Origin: Kalmusia sp. IMI 367209
Lineage: Eukaryota; Ascomycota; Dothideomycetes; Pleosporales; Didymosphaeriaceae
Direction: 5' to 3'
Assembly: GCA_027946365.1 (NCBI GenBank)
Contig: JAPEUQ010000006.1
Location: 1,488,001 to 1,552,000 of the forward strand
Length of the DNA: 64,000 bases
Shown here: positions 1 to 11,992 of the stretch, piece after piece
Position numbering within the stretch: position 1 is the first letter of the stretch
How the letters are laid out: the number at the start of each line of letters is the position of its first letter
Translations under genes and position numbers: made by a program
The notes under the pieces: generated by a model
Database searches by the model: none
What the model was told of the DNA's origin: nothing
Seen by the model: only the letters and a program-made list of their open reading frames with translations

Positions 1-331
1 CGAAAAGAACACGCGCATTGAAGAGAAAACCGGCGTACGCCGTCGTGGAGGCTGTGCTCCCCTTCGTCGTCCACACATTTACCTGTCGTGACTTGCCTCT
101 CGGACACCTGCTAGTGTTTTGAGGCACGGTAACTTCACGGCCTGCCTGGCGGACCAGAAAGCACACGAGGAACACACGGCTTCTCGAATCGTTTATCCTG
201 ACGGGTCCGTACCTGCATAAATTGCACCTCCCGTTCGCGGCCCCTTCTCCCGCGTCTAAGCCCTCTGCACGCGACAATCCGCCAAGAATCCCGCTCAGAT
301 CCGTTCCAGATTCTCTGACCTGATAGCACCC
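1..331. other. Left-edge intergenic region / promoter of the sugar dehydrogenase
   Basis: This stretch lies upstream of the first gene. No convincing coding region is seen; the short open frames on either strand lack domains or splice logic. It presumably holds the promoter and 5' leader of the gene starting at 332. Confidence 0.5.
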
Positions 332-2084
332 ATGGCCGCCTTCAAGAGCCTACTGGTCGTCGCGTATATTGCGTTGCGTGCCCAAGCGCAGGGTACTACT
401 GCATCTGCATCGGCGTCGGCGTCGGCGTCGGCGTGTGCGTCGACCATCACGCCCAAACATGCCGCTCCTAGCGTTGCCAGTGGATGGCGAGCTGACGTCG
501 TGGCGAACAAGCTGAACGATCCGAGAGGCCTCTTGTTTGATGACGAGGGAGGCTTGTTGGTCGTCGAGCAGAACAGGGGCATTTCGAGGATCACTTTCAA
601 CAAAGAGCAGGACGGCTGTGTGAGGAAGGACGGGGACGCTGAGCTCATCATCAATGACGCCTCGGTCAGTTCAATCCATCTCTTCTCTTTGACATGTGCT
701 ACTCCATATCTCAGATCCGTCCTGTTCAATCCATCCCTGTGTATCTCTCAATCGGCTCTCTCACAATAGTGTCTCAATCAACCCATGTTTACCTGGTCGC
801 ATGAAGCGATGTTTCCAAGAACTACTATCGATCGTGGTTCTACATGTCTAATCTTGAATCTAGTTAAATCACGGCATTGCGCTCTCCGAAGATTCAAAAA
901 CCCTCTACGCCTCTAGTTCTACCGCAGTTTATGCATGGGACTATGATGCAAGCCAGGGACGCAACACGTCTGGCCCACGAGAGGTTATTGTAGAGATGGA
1001 CGGCAATGGCCATACCAGCCGAACTTTGCTCCTATCTCGAAAAGCTCCCGGGCTACTTCTCGTCAGCCGCGGCAGCCAGGGAAACCTCGATTACGAGACC
1101 CTTGATGTGCAGACAGGCGTGTCAACCATCAAGGCTTTCAACGTGACTAACGTCACCGACTCGGCGTACAATTTCCCAGAGGACGGCCTTCTTCTTGGCT
1201 GGGGTCTTCGTAACTCTGTCGGCGTGGCCGAAGAGCCCGTCACGGGAGGCATATACTCTGTGGAGAATAGTGTCGACAACTTCAACCGCTCAAATGAAAG
1301 CATTCACCAGAACAATCCTGGAGAAGAAATGAACTTCCATGGCTTTCTTAACGGCACGGAATCTGATGAGCAGGGAGGCAATTACGGCTATCCGACTTGC
1401 TTCGCTGCTTGGAATGTCGACGAGATTCCTGACAACGAGGGTATTCAAGTAGGCATGCAAATTGCGATAGGAGAGCAGAATTCTACGCTCAATGACACAT
1501 TTTGCAGGGAGGATAGGATTGCCCCTCGACTAACTTTTCAAGCTCACCAAGCTCCTCTAGACATCAAATTCAATCAAAATGGCACCGCGGCTTGGGTAAC
1601 ATTTCACGGATCATGGTAAGCCATCTCCTATTTATATCAACCTTCGCCCTCTCTCTAGCAACGCTGATTACCAACACCAAACTCCAGGAACCGCGATGAC
1701 CCCATCGGCTACAAGCTCTCCTATATTGCCTTCGACGGTGCTGGCTCCCCAGTCGCTCCCTCGAACAGCAGCAACTCAACCATTGACATCGTATCTAATG
1801 GTGATCTTTCCAAATGTCCGGACGAGTGCATCCGACCTGTAGGCCTTGCTTGGGATTCTGAGGGGCGGCTTTTCATGAGCAGCGATGCAACCGGCGAGAT
1901 TTGGGTCGTGACGAGGGAGGATGGAGGGAGTGCAGAAGACGCGAGCCCGAGCAGCGGGTTGCCGCCGAGTGCGACCGAGTCGGCGCCGGCGCAGAGCAGT
2001 AGTCCAGGTGCTGCGAATGCGAATGTGTTGACGGTCAGACAGTTCGTCGTCGTATGGGCTGGAATTATGGCGTCTCTAATCTAA
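332..2084 (+). CDS. Secreted, probably GPI-anchored PQQ-dependent sugar (sorbosone/glucose-type) dehydrogenase
   Basis: The proposed product is 493 residues in three exons: 332-664, 864-1615 and 1688-2084 (introns phase 0 and phase 2, GTCAGT and GTAAGC donors). Residues 1-20 form a signal peptide ending A-Q-A-Q, followed by a Ser-Ala dipeptide run. The body has the beta-propeller signature of the glucose/sorbosone dehydrogenase family (LNDPRGLLFDDEGGLLVVE near the N-terminus, LNHGIALSEDSKTLYAS after intron 1, HGSWNRDDPIGYKL across intron 2). Fungal members (AA12-type) oxidise sugars with bound pyrroloquinoline quinone outside the cell. The C-terminus is Ser/Ala-rich and ends in a hydrophobic segment with no basic tail, as in GPI-anchor signals. 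Several N-x-S/T sites support secretion. The family call is firm; substrate and anchoring are inferred. Confidence 0.86.
411..434 (+). repeat. TCGGCG microsatellite inside the dehydrogenase gene
   Basis: A tandem hexamer here encodes the Ser-Ala run just after the signal peptide. It is in frame, so copy-number change would lengthen or shorten the linker without breaking the gene. Confidence 0.8.
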
Positions 2085-2942
2085 GGCGGGCTGCTTCTAA
2101 AAGTGAGACCGATCGCAGAGTACAAGATTCTGTTTGCGCTACCCTGACATCATGTGCCGAAGCGAGAATGGGTACGGTCGTGCTTGAGCTTGATAATACG
2201 CGTGCAAAATCATACCGATACCATCTAAAACGTGCGTGAGCTACCTTTGCAATTTTGAACATTAAGTTCTGAAAGGTTCAGACACAGACACTATCATTCA
2301 ACCAGCATGCGCGATGGATGTGTTCCGAAGGATCTGGCAAGTACCAACGGTAGTCGCGTGGGTTTGCTTCCATATCCACCTTTCGCGCTCGACGTACCTC
2401 ACCGAGCTGCACTGCGACTCGCGGTCATTGCCATTAGCAACATTACACATGCACGCCAGCGCTTTCTAGTGAGGTGAGAGAATTCCAAGGTACGTCGTAG
2501 AGGTGAAAGGGATCCAGCAATGCAACTTCAACAGTCCTCTCACGCCGCTTCCACTGCCCCACCCGCCGTTTGCACGCAAAGACTTACATGAGATAGTTCG
2601 CTTGGATGAGCCGTTTGACCCGCCACTCACTTCTGAGCCCTAGCTCGTTCACCACTTTCTCTACTTCGTTCATAGCATAAGAGCTAGTCTCCAGCAACGA
2701 TTACTTGACTTGCTGCCTACCGGTGCGAGAGCCCTGCCAATACCGTCTTTCCTCTAGCGCCTAGCAGCCATCATACATTATTCGTCTATCGTCTTGCTTG
2801 GCTCGTGCCGACGTCTTCACAGTTCCACCTCAAGTGCTTGGGGAATCTCGTACGCATCGTGTATCCTTGAATCACTCTGGGCACGTTCAATCAAGACACT
2901 TGACCCAGTCACAGGGTTCTCACGACCCCAATCACATCGACC
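2085..2942. other. Intergenic region between dehydrogenase and F-box gene
   Basis: No gene is supported here. It should hold the 3' end of the dehydrogenase transcript and the promoter of the F-box gene. Confidence 0.5.
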
Positions 2943-5034
2943 ATGGACGATAGTAGACCCTCCTTAGCCACGGCTTTCAACACTCTTCCTATCGAAGTAA
3001 ATCCATGCTAGCCTTAGAATGGAGCCAAGGCTGACCGTTGCTCGTAGCTGAATAAGGAGATCGCCCACCATCTCGACGATCACAAAGACATCGCAAACTT
3101 TAGTCTGATCTGCAAGGCAGCACGCGATGCCATCAACGGTGACGGTTTCTCGTTCTGGCGTACGAAGTTTTCCAATGATTTTGCCAGGCCATCGACGAAG
3201 ACGAATAAACACATGAGGAAACAGTTCATGCACCGCTGGCAGTGGATGCGTCACTACACCAATCCAAAGCTCAGGCTCTCCTTTATCCGTGGACATGGTG
3301 AAAGGGAGGTCATCATCGTCAACGTCCTTAAGGAACTGATCAACGGTACGTCAAATCATACTAGATAAGGATAGAGGGGTGTCATACCACTGCACGAAAC
3401 GACACATTAGACCATGTCTCCGCTGTTTGAAGACTACCGGCATACAAAAGATAATCTTTCCAGTGACTGACAATGAACAGAATCCTTCACGGGTGATATG
3501 CAGCCTGATGAGCACGGCTATTACCAATGCCTAAACATGGTGCGTTTGAAGGAATTCGTACTCCAATCTCGAATCTTGCTGGGTGGCAAGCGTCCCCCGG
3601 CTGCCAAGAATAACGAGCCCGATTACGTCGACGCGTCTTTGGCAGCTGTCCGTTTGATGTGCGCACACTTCTTGTTCGACCAGGAAGGTCAATCCTGTGC
3701 CTGCTGGTATGCTATCGATGAATCACAAAAAGCGGTCTATGCCGCAACAAATACCGCTCCCCTGTATATCGGTCCGAAGAAGAATTGCCTGAACATGGAG
3801 TGGATGCTCCATTGCCTGAACTTTTTCCGCTATCATATGATGACACCGGATGCCTCGTCGCTTTATGATACTATGAAAGGTATGGATGTATCACAGAAGC
3901 CATCACCGTGGCGAGGACCTCTACAAACTGGCAGTTATCCGCTGAGCAGGTGGTGGAAGGGCACTTACGCATTCCTCGAGCATGATACCCTCGCTCGATT
4001 CCGCGCCCATTCAACTTCGAGGAAGGCGAAAAATTATGCAGATATGATCGTCACCGATCTCAACGTTGACGAGGGCAAGATACAGGTATGTGACCCAATT
4101 TGAAGTGGTAGGATAAAATTCTAGTGGCTCGTCGAATTGGACTAGGACTCATAGAACGCACAACCGTGATTTTCTTAATGACATTACCTACTAACTAGCC
4201 ATAGAGTTTGCAGCTTAATTTTCCGACAGTGGGAGACTGCAAGTGGCCGGACGCCTTCGAAGATCGGCTACACTCCTTGCGTGACATGGATACAACGCAA
4301 ACGCGTGCACAGTACGTGTTCCCAGTAAACATCTACATTGTCTCGTGTATTTCAGAACACATCATTATTTGGAGAAACGAGCTTCACTAACATGCGCACT
4401 CATGAGTAGACACAGCAAGAAGTTCAAGAATAACGCTGTTGACGCGGCTTCCAAGAACATTCGGTTCGATGGTAAGGGCGAGGATCTCGAAGACGACTTT
4501 TACGCTACGGGCTGGCTCAATCCGTTGGAAGACCAACCATGTGGAATTTCTGGCTGGCAGCGAATCACGTTCATGAAGCACTTCGACGATGATCTCAACC
4601 AAGTTGATCAAGACAATCTCTGGGCATACGAGGGCGTTGTTTTGCCCGGTGGAAGGATTATACTGGGGCGCTGGTGGTTCGCATCGGTACGTAACGCTAG
4701 GGTGTACCTACTTCGCTATCACTAATTCGCAAATTCATTAGGATGAGAACGTAAATTTCGACGTAAGTATATCACGTCCTACGGTATCCTATCATGAGTT
4801 TCCGAACAATCTGCCGCTATAGATTGTGTCCTGGGTCAACCCCTTATACGGAACTGATGGACTGGAGCATCAGCCCATGGAGATCATGGCCAATTGGTTG
4901 TGTATCTTTTTCTGTGGGCAATCACTGACTGTTTGCAGAACGACTACAGTGGTCCATTCATTCTTTGGGCCGTCGATCCCGACCCAGACGTTACAGGCGA
5001 CGAGGAGAGCAATGACGGACAAGAAGATTATTAG
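2943..5034 (+). CDS. F-box protein, multi-exon
   Basis: The proposed product is 507 residues in eight exons: 2943-2996, 3048-3345, 3481-4085, 4205-4311, 4410-4686, 4742-4762, 4823-4899 and 4950-5034. The N-terminus has an F-box-like sequence (NTLPIELNKEIAHHL followed by the D-I-A-N-F-S-L-I-C-K-A-A-R helix), the segment that docks substrate receptors on Skp1 in SCF ubiquitin ligases. The rest, about 450 residues, has no repeat type I recognise; it is Trp-rich (RWWFAS, GWQRITF) and ends acidic. The substrate is unknown. The last intron is the least certain join: the obvious acceptor at 4938 breaks the frame, whereas donor 4900 with acceptor 4949 restores a continuous frame ending in G-P-F-I-L-W-A-V-D-P. 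A seven-codon exon lies at 4742-4762. Confidence 0.75.
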
Positions 5035-6148
5035 ATTCATCTCCTGCATCTCACTTGAGAGACTGAATTTAAAGATTGTGGAAAGGCATTGATCTCCCTC
5101 GGTTGGCGTTTGCGAAGGTAGTTTGATTTGCGGTATGCATACAATTTGAGGGCTGCAGGGCATCAGGATTCTAGGTGGCATCTTGTATACTCATATGAAA
5201 GTTTGAATGTTTACAATATCCTGATAGCAGCCTCACATGGCTTCAACTACATTGACATAGCCGAGATGACCCAAGATCAATTTCAGCATACGTTCCGTTT
5301 CTAAAGCATGGAACGCCTTTTAGTCTTTGACGCAATCGAAATCCGCGGGCCCGCGTATTCAGGTGTGCTTTATACAGTAAATGAAGACATTTGACATTCT
5401 CCAGGACATGTCCCCAAACTCGTACCTGATGTGGTTGATTGTTCAGTGCAGAAGACGAGAACACATGTCTGGCATGTCGTTGGTTTTCTGTGCCCTACCT
5501 ATGTAGATGGGGAAACCTGCAGAAAAAGAACAAACTCGAGCATGGGAAGGATATATTTACCCTGTCCGCCCGGGGGCGTTCTCTGTGGAGACCATCTTCA
5601 GGAGAATTTTCGACGGCTTGCATCGCTTGTAGAAGGCTACGAGGGTGTGTTGGGGATATCAAACACGTGGAAATATTAGTGCTTGATTCTACAATTGGGC
5701 TTAAAGCATAGACGCTGCTCAAGTAGATTGTAGTGGGACTATGTAATACGTCGTGTTGCTGCCACTGATGAAGTTGGTATGGCGATGGAGCTAGAGAGCT
5801 TCATGTCCGAATTTCAGACTTCGAGATGTCATATTGCGCTAAATGTTCCATAATAGGGATCATGGCTTTTCCCACGCTCTCTTCATCTCTTCGTCTCTTC
5901 GTCTCTTCGTCTTGTCGCAACCTAACGATTAAGATTGTCCGTTCCGTGGCAACTTCGCCATGAGCGCTTAAGACATGAATAGGGAATGTATGTATCTTAA
6001 CATAATTGTGGGTATAAATCTATCTATCACTGGGGCATTCCCAGGTATGATGTATCTCAAAACCAAACCTCGTCAATCATTATAGAGTGGAAAGTCCCTG
6101 AACCTGAGTTGTGCACTCCGAAATACGACCCAATAACCGCCACCCAAC
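5035..6148. other. Convergent intergenic region
   Basis: This lies between the ends of the F-box gene (+) and the hydrolase gene (-). Short frames on both strands around 5430-5720 show no domain or splice structure. A CTCTTCGT-type short tandem repeat occurs near 5881-5912. Nothing else is seen. Confidence 0.5.
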
Positions 6149-7225
6149 TCAAAATTTCTTCAGCACCTCCTTGATAGCTTCTTCCTTGTAGTTAAAGAAG
6201 ACGCTCGTGTGCGTCTCATCCACTACATGGTACTCAGCTCTCCCACCCAACCGTGCAGCAATCTGATTCCCATGGTCAATCGGCACATTCATGTCCAATT
6301 TCCCATACCACATCTGGATCGGCAAATCGTGCCGGATGTCCTCGATCCTGAATCCCCACGGGCTGCATGAAATCGCCCCGTCCTGCGCAGCCCCCTCGAA
6401 CGTTTTCCCGTAGCTCTCGTTAGCGCTCTTCATCATCGTCCACAGCGTATCTTCGTCTTTCATGATTTCGAGGTCCTTGGGATGGTGCTGAGCGAGCATT
6501 GATGGGGCCAGCATACGGCGTACGCGCTCTTCGGTAGGGAGGTCAGTGCGTCCTATGGGGCCAAGAAGGATGTTTTTGAACGTCCAGTCTAGGAGCCAGG
6601 AAGGACTGTAGCGCCAGCCGTAGGGAAAGCCAAGTTTGTGCGCGAATGCGCCGCCTTTGTGGCCGATTATGTTGGTCGGCCCCAAGCAGCAGATTAGGGA
6701 GGCGCACTTGAGTTGGCTTGGGGGAAGCGCGTAGGCGCAGGCGAGGACAGAAGGCCCTGCTCCTGATGCTCCCTGTTCTTCGCATCAATATATCTCGTCT
6801 GATATTTCACATACTATATTCTGACGTACCATTACGGCGTACTCGTTCACCCCGAGGTGTTTCGCCAAGTTTTCAACGTCCTTTGGGTAATCAAGAAGTT
6901 TTCTCCCCGGTTGAGGAGAACTCAATCCCAGCCCAGGTCTATCCGTAGAAATGATTCTCGCGCCGTATTTCAACCCTAGCTCGTGAAAGTAGGCGCCTTC
7001 AATGCGAGACGCGGGGAGGCCGTGGAAGAAGAAGATGGGCTTGCCCGTAAGCGACCCATATTGGCAGTAGCCAAGCTTCCGACCGTCTGGAAGGGTGAAT
7101 GTATACGAGTACTCGTCGCCTAGCGGGAAGCGGTCAGGATTGGGACCGCGCAGAGCTATCGGAGGCGCAGGTGCCGGAGCGAAGTTGGGGATGATGTATC
7201 CAAGGAGTGCTTTGATTGTGTCCAT
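6149..7225 (-). CDS. Alpha/beta-hydrolase fold protein
   Basis: The proposed product is 339 residues in two exons (7225-6830 and 6772-6149) joined by a phase-0 intron with a GTACGT donor. The fold signatures are clear: an oxyanion-hole HG in FFFHGLPASR near residue 70, the nucleophile elbow G-A-S-G-A at 133-137 (Ser135) directly after the intron, and a likely catalytic His near residue 320 in DETHTSVF. The strand-turn segment TDRPGLGLSSP is typical of the epoxide hydrolase/esterase branch. No signal peptide is evident, so it is probably intracellular. The substrate cannot be told from sequence. Its start is the first ATG of the frame and lies about 1.4 kb from the next gene. Confidence 0.87.
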
Positions 7226-8639
7226 GTTGCTGACTGAGCAACAAGTTGAAGAAAATCAGTGACGCATATGAATACCCTGAACATTGGCAGACCTCTACTT
7301 TATAAATCACTCGGAGGATTGAGGAGGAGCACCGCGTTCTGACACCAATTCCGACTCACAGCTTTTACATTCGGCGCTGACCGGCCGAGGGAGGCCAGTC
7401 CTCATGCTCAGCCTTGAAAATGAGTCATGATAAGTCACACATCTGTCTACTTTTTTTTGGACTCCATGCAGTAATACGGCTCCTCTTGAGGGACGCCTTG
7501 AAGTTTGCGGTCGTGACGACTGCTTTCCGACTTTTCCCGTTCAAGTAGTTTTTCGGCAGTCGGTGGAGCGGCCCGCCGAACTCCGTCGCCTACTGATTGG
7601 TTCGTTCGCGACGACAGGATTCGACGAAAATTCCATACTATCGAACTGGAGCGGAAGAGAAGTCTTGGAATAAACGAATAGAAATTGGAAGGTGGCGGTG
7701 ACAGCTCCTTCATTGGGTAGGGCATGCTAGGCGAGAAGACCACGCTGTGCATCTATGGCTACGATGGCTTTCGCTAGCGCAATTCTTCCCTCGCAATATC
7801 ATGCCTGCCTTTAAAATGGTGTCTCACTGTTACGGGTGTACTCAATCTTTTGATTTCGTCGACATCGACGTGAATAGCCAATACGGGCTCGACTGACCTG
7901 GCGAATAAATGTGCGATAAGTTGTTTTGTGGGGCTTTTGCTACTTGCGCTATGTTCTATACATGGACTCTTGACCTTGAACTACCTGGCCGCGATATCGA
8001 TACTATTTCGTCTTTGATGACCTGTTGAGCTGGTGTATGGGTCTTGAGCTCGATCAGGACGTTGATAGTGCCTCCTCACTGAGCATTACAGCCCTCGCTG
8101 CTTTCCTGTTCTTTGGCTGAACCTTTACCAGTTCAAGTCAAGATTTGGAAGTGAGATCACTGCCGCCCTGCCACCTTAATGGTCTGCTCCTATTGAGAGC
8201 ACCCTCGTGGAATATGACGTAGGGCAGGACCCTTGCCGATAGTCACCACCAGTCAATATTTTTGGAATAGCATGGGTGAAACTACGAGGTTATGCACTGA
8301 CGTAACCCGTCCTCAATCCGAAACATGTCCATGTTTTCAGATGCACCAATCACCAACAGTGTTACGAGTTGGCTCGAAAACATCAGCACACCACTCGCGT
8401 CCCTTCCCCTCACGAAACTCAAGAAACGAGCACTGTAGATAGAATATGCACAAGGAACAAGTGACTGTTGAGCACAAATGCATGTATTACGCCTACGCTT
8501 GCTAACATCAGGCATATTTTTATAATACACGAGATCGCCCATTCCATCATGCGTAACCATTAATGATCTCGTTACCGGGCCAATCACCCCGTCCTAGTCA
8601 TCTTCTTAGTCATGCTGAACGTCCCATTTCATGCTCTAT
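7226..8639. other. Intergenic region upstream of the hydrolase
   Basis: This lies between the hydrolase start and the end of the CFEM gene, both on the minus strand. One open frame of 101 codons (7752-7447, -) has an ATG but no recognisable domain; I do not call it a gene. Otherwise nothing is seen. Confidence 0.5.
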
Positions 8640-9277
8640 TTACAAAGCGAAGAAAGCGACGGCGGCAGCACCAATGACACCAGCGGCCTGGCCAACGCGG
8701 GCGGCAGCACCGGGGAACTCAGAGGTAGACGGCGTAGGGGCAGCAGTGGGGACAGTGCCGTTGCTGGAAGGAGTGGGCATAGCCGAGACGGAGGAGCTCT
8801 CGACAGCAGAAGAGTAGCCAGCGGCAGTAGACTCAGCCGGGGTGGCGGCAGCGCTTGAAGTGGCCTCGGCCTCGGTGGAGGATGGTGCCTCGCTGGACTC
8901 AGCGGCGCTTGATTCGGGAGCGGCGCTGGCACTGGGCGAGGGGACGCTGATGGTGACACCAGCGCTGGCGCAGGTGTCCTCGACGCCCTTGATGACCTCG
9001 GCCTGCTCGTCGGCAGAGCATGCGCTCTGCACGCAGGGAGTGACGCTGGAGAGGAGCGAGTCGGACTTCTGGCAGTGGCACTTGAAGTCAGTGAGCTCAG
9101 CGCAGCCGTCGGAACCGAGTGCGGTGACGAAGCACGACAGCTGTAGGTTGTTAGAGAGATGATTCGTTGACCTCGAATGATGGCATCAAAACTTACGGAG
9201 CATTGTGGGAGGTCAGGAAGCTGAGCAGTGGCAACACCGGCCAAAGCGACGAAAAGGGCGGGAGCGAAGGTCTTCAT
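8640..9277 (-). CDS. CFEM-domain GPI-anchored cell-wall protein
   Basis: The proposed product is 193 residues in two exons (9277-9197 and 9140-8640; phase-0 intron with GTAAGT donor and CTACAG acceptor). Residues 1-18 form a signal peptide (MKTFAPALFVALAGVATA). After it comes an eight-cysteine CFEM domain, with P-Q-C-S at the exon junction, then LSCFVTALGSDGC, F-K-C-H-C-Q, TPCVQSAC and DTCASAG. The next ~85 residues are a Ser/Ala/Thr/Pro-rich stalk, and the last ~18 (GQAAGVIGAAAVAFFAL) form a hydrophobic GPI-attachment signal. CFEM proteins bind haem or act as surface adhesins or host-interaction factors in fungi. The role here is unknown. The CFEM and anchor calls are strong because all eight cysteines are present. 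Confidence 0.92.
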
Positions 9278-11992
9278 CTTGACTGATGTGATAGCGTTGA
9301 TGCTTCAATTGACGAGCGAGCGGTCGGCGTGGATATGCGGAGTTGCGTAGAAACGACTGTTTGTGTTCCGGAGACGTGCTGGTCCGCAAAGGGGAGGTTG
9401 GTCGCCGGCTTTAAGTATTCGATGCGCGATGAGATGGCCCCAGCTCCTCCAGAAAAGCTGGCCCATCCAGGGGCATCGGGTTCGGCGTCACATGCAGGCA
9501 TTTGGCAAAGCTTTTGGTTTCGTGCAGGATCGCTAGCTCGAAAGCCTCTCCGTCCGCGGGGAATACCCCATGGAGGGCGAGGGCCGCTAAACTCTGCAAA
9601 TGAGAACCATAGGGCCTGCGAGCAATTGCCATCAGAGTGGTTGACACCGCCCGTAATATTGACTCGGGTGAGCGCGAGGTACCACCAGGCTGCTGATTGG
9701 CCGAGGCCGAATTTCCTTACGTTTGAAGCTCGCCGACGGCGACTACATGAGCATGAGAGGCTGGGATGCCGCCTGAAGTCCTGGAGCGGGATTCCCCAGA
9801 CGCCACATCGTTGCATGATTGGCGGGCCTGTGCGCAATGTGGCGCCGATCGTTTTTCCTGACCTTCCGGAAGCGCGAGCCACTTTCGGGAAGGTCCGTAC
9901 ATGGCATGCTGGAAACGCGCGGAGACGATGCGCGAATCGACCACAAGCAGAGGCTGGGGACTCTTACGTCCAACGTCCAGCGTTTGGGATGGCTGTCGTG
10001 GCACGAGGCATCGAGCTCGACGCTGTTGAACAAAGGCGATGACGATGCAGGGCCAGGGAGCAAAACTCAAAGCGGCACAGCGTTAAAACCCCGCAACCCA
10101 CTTTACCCGCCTCGGATACTCCACCGTCCTAGTCTTACCGGTTCAGGACGGAGACTCCAGGATTCAATACGAAGCGACAGCTTCCTTCACCAGTTAGTGA
10201 GCTGACATTGGCCACTCTGGCCGGCCACGAACGACAGCAACACGCCACGACGTTACTGTGGCACTTTTTGGGATGCCTGAAAGAGCAAGGGAAAACTCTT
10301 CGGCCATCCCGGCTACTCTATGCGCCAGCAGCTCATTCGTGCGGTCCCTGTACCTGCGTGTTGCAGCACTCCATGTTACCTGGAGGCAGAGCGCGACGCC
10401 GGCTTAGATGACACCCTCCAAGAACATATATGAGTGGAACGTCCTGCACATGGACAGAGGGTGGTCGCCTGTTGATCGTAACCTTAACAAGTGGCCGTGC
10501 ATCACTATGTGCGAAACGGCTCGGCTCTCTCAAAACAGCTCCTCGGCTGCATGTGTTATTGACGACCAGGATGCCACCGCATGAACCTGGGGAATGGGGT
10601 ATTGGAGGGGGGAGAGGCTCACCATCATCTGGGGAAGGGCTTGGCTCCAGGACCTGGTTTGACCAGTTTCGAGCAAATGATCATAGCGACATCATCCTGC
10701 CCGGCGCTTCTGGACCAAGGTCTTGCCATCGCAGAAAGACGCCGTCGAACGACCGAGCATGAAGCTCCAGCGACCCTGGGGGAATCCAGCAGAAACCAGT
10801 AAAAGTTTCGTGAAACACGCAGAACGACGAGGAGCTGCGGTCGCACACCCTACAAGGATGAAAAACCTGCTGTGTATGGAGAGCAGTGCCATAGCGAAGG
10901 CGCAAGTGCCACGCACATGTAGAGATCGATGCCGAAAGCGATGTTCGCAGCCAGGAATTCTGTTGGCATTCGGTCTCAGTACGCTCCGAGGTGGGACGTA
11001 GCATGCTGAATAGCGAAAGAGTATTGCTTTACATCAATGGGTCTTCGAGTAGTTGGATGAATGCAAAGCCTCAACGAGAGTACCTGTGTGTGCTTTGGTA
11101 TTGCGAGGGCCGACTTTCGAGCTACGATGTGGTTGCAATCGCTTAGCTCTCATACGGCGTGGAAAATAAGGCGTAAATAGGTTAAGTGCGAAATTCTGGT
11201 GATAGCGGTGTTGCGAAGACGTTCGCGACGTCGTCAAAGTGAGGTTGAAAGAAGCTCTATGGCGTGCTTACAAGCATAGTCCGCACAAAAGCCTTACCGT
11301 GGGTAATGCTCGGTGCTCGAGCGCACAGGAAGCGCGGCTGTGCTATAGCTCGTAGCTGATATTCGTGTAGTTTTGATAAACTCTCAAACTCCTGTTTAAT
11401 ATCACGCGAAGAAGAACAATTTTGGTGCCGTCTCGCATTGGGTAGCTTAGGTTAGATGGTGTTGAATTGCAGCGCATTTCATCGACACTGACCACATCAA
11501 CGCTGTTCGATCAACCTATCAGTTGGTCAATCTAATGCTATCTGGACACGCTGGATAAAAGTTCCAACATCCACATTTCAATAGTAGCTCCTGACAAACC
11601 TCACGATCGTGCAAGGCGGGTGAGTGAGCCGTCTCTTGATGCGCTGTGGCCGAGGTTGTGCGCTCACTGCTTACAAGAACGTGATCCTCAAGATGTGTAT
11701 GGAGGCAATGTACGAGTAGCCGGTGACCAATTTTACCTACAGAATGAACGAGAGCCAAATCCAATGGTGATGTTGAGCTTTGCTGTGCAAACTACAATAA
11801 TGACTAAGCAATTGCAGGGATTCGATCTAATCTTATCTCATCGCCGCTCGGGCTGGACTCGTATCCCTGCAGAGGCCACAGAGCATCTCAACTCCAAGCT
11901 CCAGCACAGCCAGCACCTCAACATTGCGCCTTCTCTATTCTCCCCACCACCACCTCGCACCTCCTCTCATACATAATAGCAAACGGTCCAGA
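9278..11992. other. 2.7-kb intergenic region between CFEM gene and SEC13
   Basis: From about 9.3 to 10.1 kb several frames of 100-237 codons are open on both strands at once, the usual look of GC-rich noncoding DNA. None contains a recognisable motif, signal peptide or consistent splice sites. From about 11 to 12 kb the DNA is ordinary promoter-like sequence leading into SEC13, with a pyrimidine-rich stretch (11925-11970) just before the start codon. Confidence 0.5.

Noticed and set aside
7447..7752. ATG-started 101-codon minus frame ending in Lys-rich residues
   Set aside because: No recognisable motif or neighbours that explain it. Kept out for lack of support, though a lineage-specific gene cannot be excluded.
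9274..10070. Several long overlapping open frames (up to 237 codons) on both strands
   Set aside because: All are open together, none has domains, signal peptide or splice logic, and some begin with non-ATG codons. GC-rich noncoding DNA explains them.
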